A stretch of DNA of 12,016 nucleotides from Candidatus Omnitrophota bacterium (GCA_028702365.1 JAQVOZ010000021.1:1-12016); one strand, 5' to 3'; shown: positions 1 through 7,278, numbered from the stretch's first letter. Made by a program: numbers and translations. The notes: generated by a model from the letters alone, not told the origin.

Positions 1-390
1 CTTGGCAGAAACAAAATAATAATGCTTCGGCAATTCAGGCCGGTAATTAACTCTTATATTTACGAACTTCCCGCAGGGACACTTGAAAAGAATGAACGGC
101 CTCTTGATTGCGCTCGCAGGGAAGTAATTGAAGAAACAGGACCTAAAAGCAACAAACTTATTAAGCTTGGTTTAATCATTCCTGTTCCCGGATATTCCAC
201 AGAGAAAATTTTTATTTATAAAGCGCAAAATCTGATTAAAACAAAACAGCTTCACCAAAAAGACGAAGTTATAGAAGTCTTTATATTTACTAAAAAACAA
301 ATTCAAAAAATGTTTAAGGAAGGAAAAATAATAGATGCAAAAACAATTTGCGGCCTTGCGTTATGCGGGTGGCTAAAGGAGGCTAACTAG
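1..390 (+). CDS. Nudix hydrolase, ADP-ribose pyrophosphatase-like (5' end outside window)
   Basis: The reading frame is open to base 1, and the seven codons before the first ATG (base 22) already look like family sequence: a beta strand ending in the typical Leu-Arg-Gln-Phe-Arg-Pro. The gene therefore probably starts upstream of the window and the ATG at 22 is internal. The Nudix box is clear: Gly in ELPAG, then Glu seven residues later, then REVIEETG, matching GX5EX7REUXEEXGU. The ELPAG lead-in and the downstream SxxGYSTEKIFIY-like stretch (here PVPGYSTEKIFIY) are typical of ADP-ribose pyrophosphatases, which hydrolyse ADP-ribose to AMP and ribose 5-phosphate in the cytoplasm; other nucleoside diphosphate sugars are possible substrates. 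The stop is followed after 2 nt by the next gene, whose Shine-Dalgarno lies inside this coding sequence, so the two are cotranscribed. Family call is firm, exact substrate is inferred. Confidence 0.88.
   Translation, partial: LGRNKIIMLRQFRPVINSYIYELPAGTLEKNERPLDCARREVIEETGPKSNKLIKLGLIIPVPGYSTEKIFIYKAQNLIKTKQLHQKDEVIEVFIFTKKQIQKMFKEGKIIDAKTICGLALCGWLKEAN
375..382 (+). promoter_or_regulatory. Strong Shine-Dalgarno AAAGGAGG of the glycosyltransferase gene
   Basis: AAAGGAGG lies 10 nt before the ATG at 393 and inside the last codons of the Nudix gene. It ties the two genes into one transcript. It also shows that this genome uses strong Shine-Dalgarno sites at internal operon positions, in contrast to genes here that begin a transcription unit. 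Confidence 0.85.
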
Positions 391-392
391 AA

Positions 393-2045
393 ATGAGTAG
401 AAACAAAAGCGCACGAGATATCCTGATTTTAATCGTTGTTTCTGGTTTGCTGTTTTTATTGGGAAATAACATAATAAGCCTTACCAATGACAACGAAGTT
501 TTTTATGCCCAAACCGCCAAGGAAATGATTCAGCAGAATACCTGGTCAACCCCTTATTTATTCGGACAGCCTCAGTTTGAGAAGCCGATTTTTTCATACT
601 GGCTTTTTAAGTTAGCTTTTGTAATTTTTGGAGTTAACGCAGCTGCTGCGCGTTTCTTCCCCGCAATCTTTGGAATATTAGGCGTAGTTACGCTTTACTG
701 GCTTGGTTTACTTGGATTTAAAGACCGTTCGAAGGCGTTCCTCTCAAGTATTATTCTAATGTCCGGCGGCATGTATATAGGCCTGGCCAAATCAGTATTT
801 ACGGATATGTTTTTTTCGGTACTTATCATGATGTCGTTTTTATTTTTCTTTTTCGCCTATGCTAACCAAAAGAAAAAGCTAATCGGATTGATACTTTCGG
901 CAATCTGCATGGGTTTTGCAGTTTTGACCAAGGGGCCACTTGGCATATTGATACCGTTTTTAGCCGTAGTTGCCTTTTTATTAATTAAGAAAAATTTAAA
1001 ATTTCTATTTTGCAAAGACGCATTATGGGCTTTCTTGTTTTTGTTTATAACAGTAGCCCCATGGTATATGCTGATGATTCAAAAATATGGAAATACTTTT
1101 ATAAATGAATTTATTTTAAATGATAATTTAAGAAGAGCGGTAGAAGCTCAGCACGGCGGGCACGATACCTGGTATTATTACCCTTCTTTAATTGTCTCCG
1201 GCATGCTCCCCTGGAGTTTATTTGTCTTGGGAGCTTTGGTTTTTTTATATAAAGGGGTAAAGCAAAAAGAGAATTCGTTCTATATTTTTCTGCTTTGCTG
1301 GATAGGTTCGGTGTTTTTGATATTTCAGGCTGCGCATTCTAAGGTGGCAAACTATATTTTTCCTGTATTTGCGCCAATAGCGTTGCTTACGGGAGGCTTT
1401 ATCCGCGATATTTTAAGCAATAACAAACATAAAAGTATTTTATATGTAGTTTTATCTGTAATATCATTTTTTGTTTTGGCTATTCCAATCGCTTTGTTTT
1501 TTAGTTCTCAGAAATACGCAAATTACATAACTAACCGCGCAGGAGTGTACTTTTTAGTTACCGGTTTTTTATTATTAGCCGCAGCCATTTTGTTTTGCAT
1601 ATACAGAAAAAAACTGTCAGCAGCTATTTATCTGGTGGGGGCGATGGTTCCGATATTTTTATGCAGTTTGCCGCTTACGCATAATAATTTTGAGCCTTAT
1701 ATTTCCTCGAAAGACGCCTCGGAATATTTATTGAAAAACTCCAGGATAGACAACACTATAATTTGCTCAAAAACTTTTGTCCGCGGAGTAAAATATTATA
1801 CCGATTGTGATGTCGCAGTGTTAGATATGTCCGGTAAGCAGTTTTTTAGCAAACACCCGATAATCTTCCTGTCTTCGGACCATGCGCTTAGGGAATTTTT
1901 GTTAAAGCAGGCAACGACCTATTGCATAGTGGGTAAATCTTCAGTGGGAGATATAAAGCGTGCAGCCGCCGCTGATTTTGAGGTTAATGTTTTGAAAGTA
2001 ATCGGCAATGAATACATTATAAAGGTAAAACGTCTTGGGGCGTAG
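393..2045 (+). CDS. GT83/PMT-family membrane glycosyltransferase (ArnT-like)
   Basis: A 550-residue polytopic membrane protein. The N-terminal transmembrane helix (about residues 9-30) is followed by an Asn-Asp-Asn-Glu motif (32-35), the acidic Asp/Glu pair typical of the first extracytoplasmic loop of PMT/ArnT enzymes. FEKPIFSYW (62-70) corresponds to the ArnT-type KPP-x-YW motif, and TKGPLG (179-184) is another family hallmark. Many hydrophobic segments follow up to about residue 430, then a soluble C-terminal domain of about 110 residues. Such enzymes use polyprenyl-phosphate-linked sugars and transfer them to lipid A, other envelope glycolipids or proteins on the outer face of the inner membrane. 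Acceptor and sugar cannot be told from sequence. The ATG is supported by AAAGGAGG at 375-382, 10 nt upstream. The 3' end overlaps the convergent methyltransferase gene by 29 bp. Confidence 0.85.
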   Translation: MSRNKSARDILILIVVSGLLFLLGNNIISLTNDNEVFYAQTAKEMIQQNTWSTPYLFGQPQFEKPIFSYWLFKLAFVIFGVNAAAARFFPAIFGILGVVTLYWLGLLGFKDRSKAFLSSIILMSGGMYIGLAKSVFTDMFFSVLIMMSFLFFFFAYANQKKKLIGLILSAICMGFAVLTKGPLGILIPFLAVVAFLLIKKNLKFLFCKDALWAFLFLFITVAPWYMLMIQKYGNTFINEFILNDNLRRAVEAQHGGHDTWYYYPSLIVSGMLPWSLFVLGALVFLYKGVKQKENSFYIFLLCWIGSVFLIFQAAHSKVANYIFPVFAPIALLTGGFIRDILSNNKHKSILYVVLSVISFFVLAIPIALFFSSQKYANYITNRAGVYFLVTGFLLLAAAILFCIYRKKLSAAIYLVGAMVPIFLCSLPLTHNNFEPYISSKDASEYLLKNSRIDNTIICSKTFVRGVKYYTDCDVAVLDMSGKQFFSKHPIIFLSSDHALREFLLKQATTYCIVGKSSVGDIKRAAAADFEVNVLKVIGNEYIIKVKRLGA

Positions 2046-2823
2046 GCGGATTACTTATTGCTTCTTTGAATATTTTTGAAGCAAAAACCAGCCATCCGGT
2101 ATGTGACGGCATGTGTTGTTCGGGCCGGGTTTTGCCGCGGCGAACAAGTATGTTTCGAATAAAAACTTCTATACTGTCAATATTAATAAACCCTTTTTCT
2201 TCAAGCGCGAATACTGTTTTTGTAAGCTGTTCAAAGGTGGGGCATATGGTTGCAAGGCGCGCGCCGCCTTTTAGCGCTTTATAGGCAGCGTCAATTAAGT
2301 CCCACTGGCTTCCAATGTCAATCATTACAAAATCAACTTCGCTTTCGTCATAACTGTCAGTTACTTCACGAAGTTTAAACTCAACATACTCGCTAAGCCC
2401 GTATTTTTCAATATTCTTTTTGGCGTTTTCAAGAAACTCTTCATTCCTGTCGTAACTGTAAACTTTTCCTCCGGGCCTTACGAAATTTGCTAATGCCGTT
2501 GTGAGCGCTCCGCTTCCGCCGCCTGATTCAATGACTCGTGCCCCGGGAAATATATGCGCTCTTGTGAGTATTATTCCAATATCTTTAGGATAAAGAATCT
2601 GGGTTTTCCTTTTTACTTTCATGACCATTTCGTGAAGGTATGGCCTTAAAATGTAAAAAGAATGCTTTAAGTTTGTATCTATTTTTTGTCCGAATTCTTT
2701 GCCGACTATGTCTTTTAGTTCAAGGTAGCCCAAATCAGTATGAAGCCTGCCGCCTTGTATTTTTATAAGGTAATTACGCTTTTCGTCTTTATAGAGAAAT
2801 ACCAATTCTCCTTCATTAATCAT
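2017..2823 (-). CDS. trmI: tRNA (adenine-N1)-methyltransferase, TrmI/Gcd14 family
   Basis: A 268-residue protein if started at the ATG at 2823. The N-terminal beta domain has the family pattern: GELVFLY, GGRLHTDLG, then LRPYLHEMVMKVKR and TQILYPKD (74-81). The Rossmann domain follows, with SAM motif I at about 98-105 (IESGGGSG) and a second acidic segment YSYDRN. The catalytic Asp region is IDIGSQW (168-174); many homologues have D-L-x-x-P-W, so the Asp and Trp are kept but the Pro is not. The C-terminal HTGWLVFASK matches the usual HTGFL-x-x-A-x-K end. The enzyme makes m1A58 in the T-loop of tRNAs. The frame could extend 13 codons upstream to 2862, but those codons overlap a good promoter and do not resemble the family, so I prefer 2823. 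There is no Shine-Dalgarno; the transcript is probably leaderless. Confidence 0.88.
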   Translation of the reverse strand: MINEGELVFLYKDEKRNYLIKIQGGRLHTDLGYLELKDIVGKEFGQKIDTNLKHSFYILRPYLHEMVMKVKRKTQILYPKDIGIILTRAHIFPGARVIESGGGSGALTTALANFVRPGGKVYSYDRNEEFLENAKKNIEKYGLSEYVEFKLREVTDSYDESEVDFVMIDIGSQWDLIDAAYKALKGGARLATICPTFEQLTKTVFALEEKGFINIDSIEVFIRNILVRRGKTRPEQHMPSHTGWLVFASKIFKEAISNPPTPQDVLPL

Positions 2824-2833
2824 AATAGGTATA

Positions 2834-2862
2834 ATAATACAATTTAAAGCACAATTTTGCAA
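2834..2862 (-). promoter_or_regulatory. Candidate sigma-70 promoter of trmI
   Basis: On the minus strand TTGCAA (2862-2857) is followed after exactly 17 nt by TATTAT (2839-2834). The expected start of transcription is near 2827, only a few bases before the ATG at 2823, leaving no room for a Shine-Dalgarno. Boxes and spacing are seen directly; activity is inferred. Confidence 0.55.
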
Positions 2863-2906
2863 TATAAAACACGAATATTCACATTATAGAAAAAGCCTTG
2901 CAAAAT
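2854..2906. repeat. Outward-facing 9-bp inverted repeat between divergent genes
   Basis: ATTTTGCAA at 2854-2862 and its exact reverse complement TTGCAAAAT at 2898-2906 are separated by 35 bp. The left arm contains the -35 of the trmI promoter. The right arm starts with TTGCAA, followed 17 nt later by a weak -10 (TAAACT, 2921-2926) directed at apgM. It may simply be two similar -35 regions, or a shared regulator site. Confidence 0.4.
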
Positions 2907-2927
2907 AAAGAGTATTGTAATAAACTT

Positions 2928-2954
2928 TTAACACTGATTGCTTTTATCGATAAT
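2928..2954 (+). promoter_or_regulatory. Candidate promoter of the apgM-like gene
   Basis: TTAACA (2928-2933) resembles a -35 and GATAAT (2949-2954) a -10, each with five of six consensus bases, but the 15-nt spacer is short. The alternative is TTGCAA (2898-2903) with 17 nt to TAAACT (2921-2926). With the first choice the leader would be about 11 nt. No Shine-Dalgarno precedes the ATG at 2972 in either case. Confidence 0.35.
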
Positions 2955-2971
2955 CTTGTAACCAATTTACA

Positions 2972-4165
2972 ATGAAATACATATTCATAGTTCCAGACGG
3001 AGCAGCAGATTATCCTAACGAAATATTAGGCGGTAAAACGCCGCTGGAAGCTGCGGATAAGCCTTTTATGGATTCTCTGGCAAAAAAAGGGATCCTTGGA
3101 AGGGTGAAAACTGTTCCTTCAGGGTTTCAGCCGGCAAGCGACGTAGCGAACCTTTCGCTTCTTGGATATGAGCCGGAAAAATATTATTGCGGCCGCGGAC
3201 CGCTTGAAGCTGCCAATTTCGGAGTGGATTTAGAAGAAGGCGATTTAGCTTTTCGTTGCAATCTTATCACTGAATCCGAAGGAAAACTTCTTGATTATAG
3301 CGCAGGGCATATCAGCGACAGAGAGGCCCGCATACTCATAGAATATCTGGATAAAAATCTTGGAACAGAAGAGATAAAATTTTATGCCGGAAAAAGTTAC
3401 CGTCACCTTATGGTATATAAAAAAGGAGCCAATCTCTCGCTGGATAAACTTAATTTTTCTGCTCCGCACGATATCATGGGAAGGCCCGTTAAAAAGCATT
3501 TACCTTCCGGGCGAGGAGCAGAACACATAATTAAGCTTATGAACCGCTCAAAAGAACTTTTGAAGGACCACGAAATAAATAAAGTACGTATAGATTTAGG
3601 AGAGAACCCCGCCAATATGATTTGGTTATGGGGTGCGGGCCGTAAACCGTCAATTCCCGCGTTCAAAGAAAAATTCGGCAAAACCGGCGCGGTAATTTCC
3701 GCAGTCGACCTTATAAACGGCATAGGAAAAATTATAGGCCTGAAAGTTATTGAAGTTCCCGGCGCTAACGGCTATTATGATACTAATTATAAAGGAAAAG
3801 CCGAAGCAGCATTGGAAGCTTTAAAAGAACATGACTTTGTATTTATCCACATAGAAGCAACGGATGAAGCAGGGCATAACAATGACTTAAGAATGAAAAT
3901 TACCTGCATAGAGCGTATAGATAAACTTGTCGTCGGCACTATTATGGAAAAAATGAAAGGCGAAGATTACCGGATTATAGTTGTTCCGGACCATCCTACG
4001 CCTGTTTCAAAACGTACGCATACCGATGAGCCTGTCCCGTTTGTTATAGCCGGCAGCGGAATAATAGCTGAAAATTTTTCCTCATATTCCGAAACCGAAG
4101 CTGCTAATTCAAACCTTTATTTTTCAAGCGGGATAGAGTTGATGAAGTATTTTATTGGCAAGTAA
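2972..4165 (+). CDS. apgM: ApgM-like phosphoglycerate mutase homologue; probable alternative homoserine kinase
   Basis: A 397-residue alkaline-phosphatase-superfamily enzyme, full length for the archaeal-type cofactor-independent phosphoglycerate mutase (ApgM) family. Visible parts are the metal-binding Asp9 (VPDGAADYP), the presumed nucleophile Ser56 in ASDVANLSLLGY (55-66), CGRGPLEAANFG (73-84), the metal cluster EATDEAGH (295-302), and DH (340-341) with His350. The ASDVAN and EATDEAGH forms resemble, from memory, the bacterial subgroup catalogued as proposed homoserine kinase (TIGR02535) rather than classical ApgM. The next gene downstream is aspartokinase, which fits a threonine-pathway role. 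I therefore infer ATP-dependent or phosphoryl-transfer activity on homoserine, with glycolytic 3-/2-phosphoglycerate mutase activity as the alternative. It has no Shine-Dalgarno and starts directly after a divergent promoter region. Family is certain; substrate is open. Confidence 0.9.
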   Translation: MKYIFIVPDGAADYPNEILGGKTPLEAADKPFMDSLAKKGILGRVKTVPSGFQPASDVANLSLLGYEPEKYYCGRGPLEAANFGVDLEEGDLAFRCNLITESEGKLLDYSAGHISDREARILIEYLDKNLGTEEIKFYAGKSYRHLMVYKKGANLSLDKLNFSAPHDIMGRPVKKHLPSGRGAEHIIKLMNRSKELLKDHEINKVRIDLGENPANMIWLWGAGRKPSIPAFKEKFGKTGAVISAVDLINGIGKIIGLKVIEVPGANGYYDTNYKGKAEAALEALKEHDFVFIHIEATDEAGHNNDLRMKITCIERIDKLVVGTIMEKMKGEDYRIIVVPDHPTPVSKRTHTDEPVPFVIAGSGIIAENFSSYSETEAANSNLYFSSGIELMKYFIGK

Positions 4166-4188
4166 TTTTAATCCTTTTGCCGAAATTC

Positions 4189-4212
4189 CCTGTCCGCCTT
4201 TGGCAGTCAGGC
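4189..4212. repeat. Imperfect palindrome in the apgM-lysC gap
   Basis: CCTGTCCGCC (4189-4198) and GGCAGTCAGG (4202-4211) pair at 8 of 10 positions around a TTT loop. No T run follows, so it is not a convincing intrinsic terminator. It looks like a degenerate copy of a GC-rich palindromic intergenic repeat. A short perfect palindrome, TGCCC-TT-GGGCA, follows at 4222-4233. Confidence 0.5.
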
Positions 4213-4237
4213 TCGTGGATGTGCCCTTGGGCAAGCC

Positions 4238-4286
4238 GAGCGGGACGTTGCCCGCTTTAAGCGGGCGAATAAAAAAGGCCTACGGG
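4238..4286. repeat. 49-bp intergenic repeat, copy A
   Basis: This 49-bp element matches bases 8265-8313 at 45 of 49 positions without gaps. It contains an internal hairpin, GCCCGC-TTTAA-GCGGGC (4250-4266), then an A-rich stretch and GGCCTACGGG. The whole 4166-4373 gap (208 nt) is made of such palindromic pieces plus the lysC upstream region. Confidence 0.8.
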
Positions 4287-4327
4287 TTGTGCCTATGCGG
4301 GTTCCAGTATCAAAGGTAAACATATAC

Positions 4328-4356
4328 TTGCTCTGGGAAAACGAAAGTTGTAAAAT
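4328..4356 (+). promoter_or_regulatory. Weak candidate promoter of lysC
   Basis: TTGCTC (4328-4333) is followed after 17 nt by TAAAAT (4351-4356). The -35 is poor (three of six bases). If used, the leader would be only about 11 nt and would cut into the GGTGAG ribosome site, so read-through from apgM is equally plausible. Confidence 0.25.
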
Positions 4357-4373
4357 TGTTGGTGAGCAAAATT

Positions 4374-5603
4374 ATGCAAAGTAAATTAATAGTACAAAAA
4401 TACGGCGGCTCGTCAGTCGGCGATGTAGGCCGGATTGAAAGGGTTTGCGATAAAATAATTTCCTATGCAAAAAAAGGAAATAAACTTGCGGTTGTAGTTT
4501 CGGCAATGGGAGATACAACTGATGAGCTTATAGAGTTAGCCAAGAAAATAAACCCTAACCCGGAAGAGCGGGAAATGGATATGCTTATATCAACCGGAGA
4601 GCAGATATCATCTGCGCTCTTGGCAATGGCAATACATAAAAGGGGGCACGAAGCAATTTCCTTTACCGGTTCCCAGGTAGGCATTATTACCGACAAATAC
4701 CACACAAAAGCAAAGATTTTAAAAATTGAAACCGACAGGATAAAAAAAGAACTGACGGCAGGAAAAATCGTAATTGTCGCAGGTTTCCAGGGCAAAAGCA
4801 CAAAATCGGAAATTACAACATTGGGCCGCGGTGGTTCTGATTTAAGCGCCGTTGCTTTGGCAGTTGCACTTGGCGCAGATATGTGCGAAATCTATACTGA
4901 TGTAGAAGGTATTTATACCGCAGACCCGCGCATTATCAAAAATGCAAAAAAATTAAGCTTTATAACTTTTGATGAAATGCTTGAGCTTGCTGCAAGAGGA
5001 GCACAGGTCATGCAGACAAGGGCTGTTGAGGTAGGAAAAAAATTTAATATGCCGATATACGTTAAATCGAGTTTTTCCGAAAAGGAGGGAACCGTAATCA
5101 TGGATAAACTTCCGCATATTGAGGAGTCTGTTGTAAGGGGCGTAGCCCTAACCGAAAACGAGGCTAAAATTACTATTTGTGATGTTCCGGATAAGCCGGG
5201 TATTGCTGCAAGGATATTCAACGATTTGGCCCGCGAAAGCGTCAATATAGATATGATAGTTCAAAACGTAAGCCACAAGAAAATGACGGATATTTCTTTT
5301 ACGGTTCCCAAAGACAAAATTGCAAAGACGCTTAAAGTATCCAAAAAGATTGCAGATAATATTGGGGCCGGCGGAATTATTTCTGACGAGGCAATTGCTA
5401 AGGTTTCGGTGGTTGGCGTTGGAATGAAGTCGCAGTCAGGAGTCGCTGCAAAATGTTTTTCCTGCCTGGCAAAGCATAAAATTAACATTGAAATGATTTC
5501 TACTTCAGAAATAAGTATTTCCTGCGTAGTTAAAAAAGACTTAGGCAAAGAAGCATTAAAGGTTTTGCACAAAGAATTCGGGCTCGATAAGATAAAAGGA
5601 TAA
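4374..5603 (+). CDS. lysC: Aspartokinase, LysC type, with C-terminal ACT domains
   Basis: Phosphorylates L-aspartate to 4-aspartyl phosphate with ATP, the first step towards lysine, threonine and methionine. The 409-residue protein has the kinase signature KYGGSSV (9-15), SAMGDTTDEL (43-52), STGEQISSALLAM (73-85), TTLGRGGSD (148-156) and EIYTDVEGIYTADPR (172-186). Two ACT-type regulatory regions follow, roughly 265-335 and 345-409. Length and sequence resemble the monofunctional alpha2beta2 enzymes of Corynebacterium and Bacillus, inhibited by lysine and/or threonine. The frame opens at TTG codons from 4356, but ATG 4374 is preferred: GGTGAG (4361-4366) sits 7 nt upstream and the protein then begins like its relatives. 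An internal start for a beta subunit is listed separately. The gap to cimA is 57 nt, so the two are probably cotranscribed. Confidence 0.95.
   Translation: MQSKLIVQKYGGSSVGDVGRIERVCDKIISYAKKGNKLAVVVSAMGDTTDELIELAKKINPNPEEREMDMLISTGEQISSALLAMAIHKRGHEAISFTGSQVGIITDKYHTKAKILKIETDRIKKELTAGKIVIVAGFQGKSTKSEITTLGRGGSDLSAVALAVALGADMCEIYTDVEGIYTADPRIIKNAKKLSFITFDEMLELAARGAQVMQTRAVEVGKKFNMPIYVKSSFSEKEGTVIMDKLPHIEESVVRGVALTENEAKITICDVPDKPGIAARIFNDLARESVNIDMIVQNVSHKKMTDISFTVPKDKIAKTLKVSKKIADNIGAGGIISDEAIAKVSVVGVGMKSQSGVAAKCFSCLAKHKINIEMISTSEISISCVVKKDLGKEALKVLHKEFGLDKIKG
5084..5603 (+). CDS. lysC: Internal start in lysC: predicted aspartokinase beta (regulatory) subunit
   Basis: Inside lysC, AAAGGAGGGA (5081-5090) is followed by ATG at 5100, in the same frame, at Met243. 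GGAGG (5084-5088) lies 11 nt before that ATG. The product would be 167 residues carrying only the ACT domains. Overlapping in-frame beta subunits are established for Bacillus subtilis aspartokinase II and Corynebacterium glutamicum LysC, at about the same point of the protein. The Shine-Dalgarno here is better than that of the full-length start, so strong beta production is expected. The sequence signals are direct; expression is inferred. Confidence 0.65.
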
Positions 5604-5615
5604 AAAGCTATCAAT

Positions 5616-5639
5616 CTGGCTTAAGCGTTATTAAGCCGG
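5616..5639. promoter_or_regulatory. Hairpin in the lysC-cimA gap
   Basis: CTGGCTTAA (5616-5624) and TTAAGCCGG (5631-5639) form a 9-bp stem with one T-G pair around a 6-nt loop. No T run follows, so it is not an intrinsic terminator. It may be an RNA-processing or stability element within an lysC-cimA transcript, or another palindromic repeat. Confidence 0.45.
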
Positions 5640-5660
5640 TTGGTGCTAAAAGCTTGGAAG

Positions 5661-7244
5661 ATGGAAAAAATATTTATTTACGACACAACACTGCGCGATG
5701 GAGCACAAACTGAAGGTATTTCTTATTCGCTGCGCGATAAAATCGATATAACTAAAAAACTTGATGATTTTGGAATAAGTTTTATTGAAGGGGGCTGGCC
5801 TTATTCAAACCCCAAAGATAAAGAGCTTTTTGAATATTTCAGGAAGCACTCTTTAAAAAAAGCAAAAATAGTCCCTTTTGGCTCAACCGCGCACCCGGCA
5901 AGCCCTGCATCAAAAGATAAAAATCTGTTAAGCCTTATAAAAAGCGATACCGAATATGTAACAATTTTTGGTAAAACCTGGGATTTGCACGTAAGAGATA
6001 TTCTTAAAATACCTCTCGAAGACAACCTTAAAATAATTTTTGAAAGCGTAAAATTTTTGAAAAAAGAAGGTAAAAAAGTTTTCTATGATGCCGAGCATTT
6101 TTTTGACGGTTTTAAAGCTAACCCCGAGTACGCACTAAAAACCATACGCGCGGCTTGTGACGCAGGAGCCGACCTTGTTATTTTCTGCGATACAAACGGA
6201 GGAACTCTTACCGGCCAGGCGTGTGATGTGATAAAGCAGGTAAAAGAAAAATTATCTATAAATGATTTCGGAATGCATTGCCATAATGATTTGGATTTAG
6301 CGGTAAGTAATTCTATTTCTGCGGTTAATTTCGGCTGCTCACATATCCAAGGGACAATAAATGGTTATGGAGAACGCTGCGGCAACGCCGATTTGGTTTC
6401 GATTCTGGCGATACTTCAGCTTAAGATGGGCTACGATATCGTGCCTCAAGCTAAAATGCAAACCCTGTCGCACCTTTCTCATTATGTAAGCGAAGTAAGC
6501 AATGTTGCGTATCGCGATAACCACCCTTTTGTGGGAAAAAGCGCATTTGCCCATAAGGGAGGAATCCATATAGATGCAGTAATCAAGAACCCGCTTGCTT
6601 ACGAGCATATATTGCCGGCCTCGGTAGGCAATAAAAGCAGGTTTATAGTTTCAGAGCTTGCAGGCAAATCTACTCTGGTTGTAAAAGCCAAAGAACTGGA
6701 ATTTGATTTGGATAAGAAATCTGCGCAGGCAAAAAGAATCCATAAGCTTATACAACAGCTTGAAAGAGAGGGGTTCCAATTCGAGGCAGCAGAAGGCTCT
6801 TTTAAGCTTCTGTTACAGAAAGAATTTAAAAAATATAAAAAGTTTTTTAGCCTTTTAGGGTTTAGGGTAAGCGTTGAAAAGAGAGAAGACGGCCGCCTGA
6901 TATCAGAAGCCGTCATCAAGCTTAAAATAAATGGCAAAATGGAGCATAGTGCTGCTGAAGGAGACGGCCCGGTTAATGCACTGGATAATGCTTTAAGAAA
7001 AGCTCTCGCCAAATTTTATCCAACTATTTCAGAAATGCACCTCACTGATTTTAAGGTAAGAGTGCTTGATGAAAAAAGCGGTACAGCCGGTAAAGTACGC
7101 GTTCTTATACAGTCGCAAGACGCGGATGAAGACTGGTCAACGATAGGTGTTTCGGAAAATATAATTGAAGCAAGCTGGCAGGCCCTGCTTGACTCCGTTG
7201 AGTACAAACTTCTAAAAGACTCTAAGAAAAAAACGCATTCTTAG
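5661..7244 (+). CDS. cimA: (R)-citramalate synthase
   Basis: Condenses pyruvate with acetyl-CoA to (R)-citramalate, opening a threonine-independent route to 2-oxobutyrate and isoleucine. The 527-residue protein starts with the DRE-TIM catalytic motif DTTLRDGAQTEG (8-19), then GGWPYSNPKD (44-53), DAEHFFDGF (143-151), CDTNGGT (176-182), the metal-binding HCHND (206-210) and GYGERCGNA (235-243). The C-terminal third (about 395-520) is the LeuA-type dimer domain that binds the feedback inhibitor, usually isoleucine in this family. The FIEGGWPYSNPKD and FYDAEHFFDG forms and the length favour the bacterial citramalate synthase subgroup over 2-isopropylmalate or homocitrate synthase. The frame opens at a TTG at 5640, but ATG 5661 matches the family N-terminus; only GGAAG directly touching the ATG resembles a ribosome site. 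It lies downstream of lysC in the same direction. Confidence 0.93.
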   Translation: MEKIFIYDTTLRDGAQTEGISYSLRDKIDITKKLDDFGISFIEGGWPYSNPKDKELFEYFRKHSLKKAKIVPFGSTAHPASPASKDKNLLSLIKSDTEYVTIFGKTWDLHVRDILKIPLEDNLKIIFESVKFLKKEGKKVFYDAEHFFDGFKANPEYALKTIRAACDAGADLVIFCDTNGGTLTGQACDVIKQVKEKLSINDFGMHCHNDLDLAVSNSISAVNFGCSHIQGTINGYGERCGNADLVSILAILQLKMGYDIVPQAKMQTLSHLSHYVSEVSNVAYRDNHPFVGKSAFAHKGGIHIDAVIKNPLAYEHILPASVGNKSRFIVSELAGKSTLVVKAKELEFDLDKKSAQAKRIHKLIQQLEREGFQFEAAEGSFKLLLQKEFKKYKKFFSLLGFRVSVEKREDGRLISEAVIKLKINGKMEHSAAEGDGPVNALDNALRKALAKFYPTISEMHLTDFKVRVLDEKSGTAGKVRVLIQSQDADEDWSTIGVSENIIEASWQALLDSVEYKLLKDSKKKTHS

Positions 7245-7278
7245 TTGCCTTTTAATCCAAAACAAACATTTTTATTAT

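Noticed and set aside
2066..2284. 72-codon + strand open frame inside trmI
   Set aside because: It is antisense to conserved TrmI motifs, and the product resembles nothing.
2824..2862. Thirteen-codon N-terminal extension of trmI
   Set aside because: The extra residues do not resemble the family and would place the start codon at the -35 box of a good promoter.
4250..4286. Intrinsic terminator after apgM
   Set aside because: The GCCCGC/GCGGGC hairpin is followed by A residues, not T residues, and on the other strand the T run comes before the hairpin, which is the wrong order.
4356..4373. Upstream TTG starts of lysC
   Set aside because: The extra residues are not family-like, and the GGTGAG inside them is correctly placed as the ribosome site for ATG 4374.
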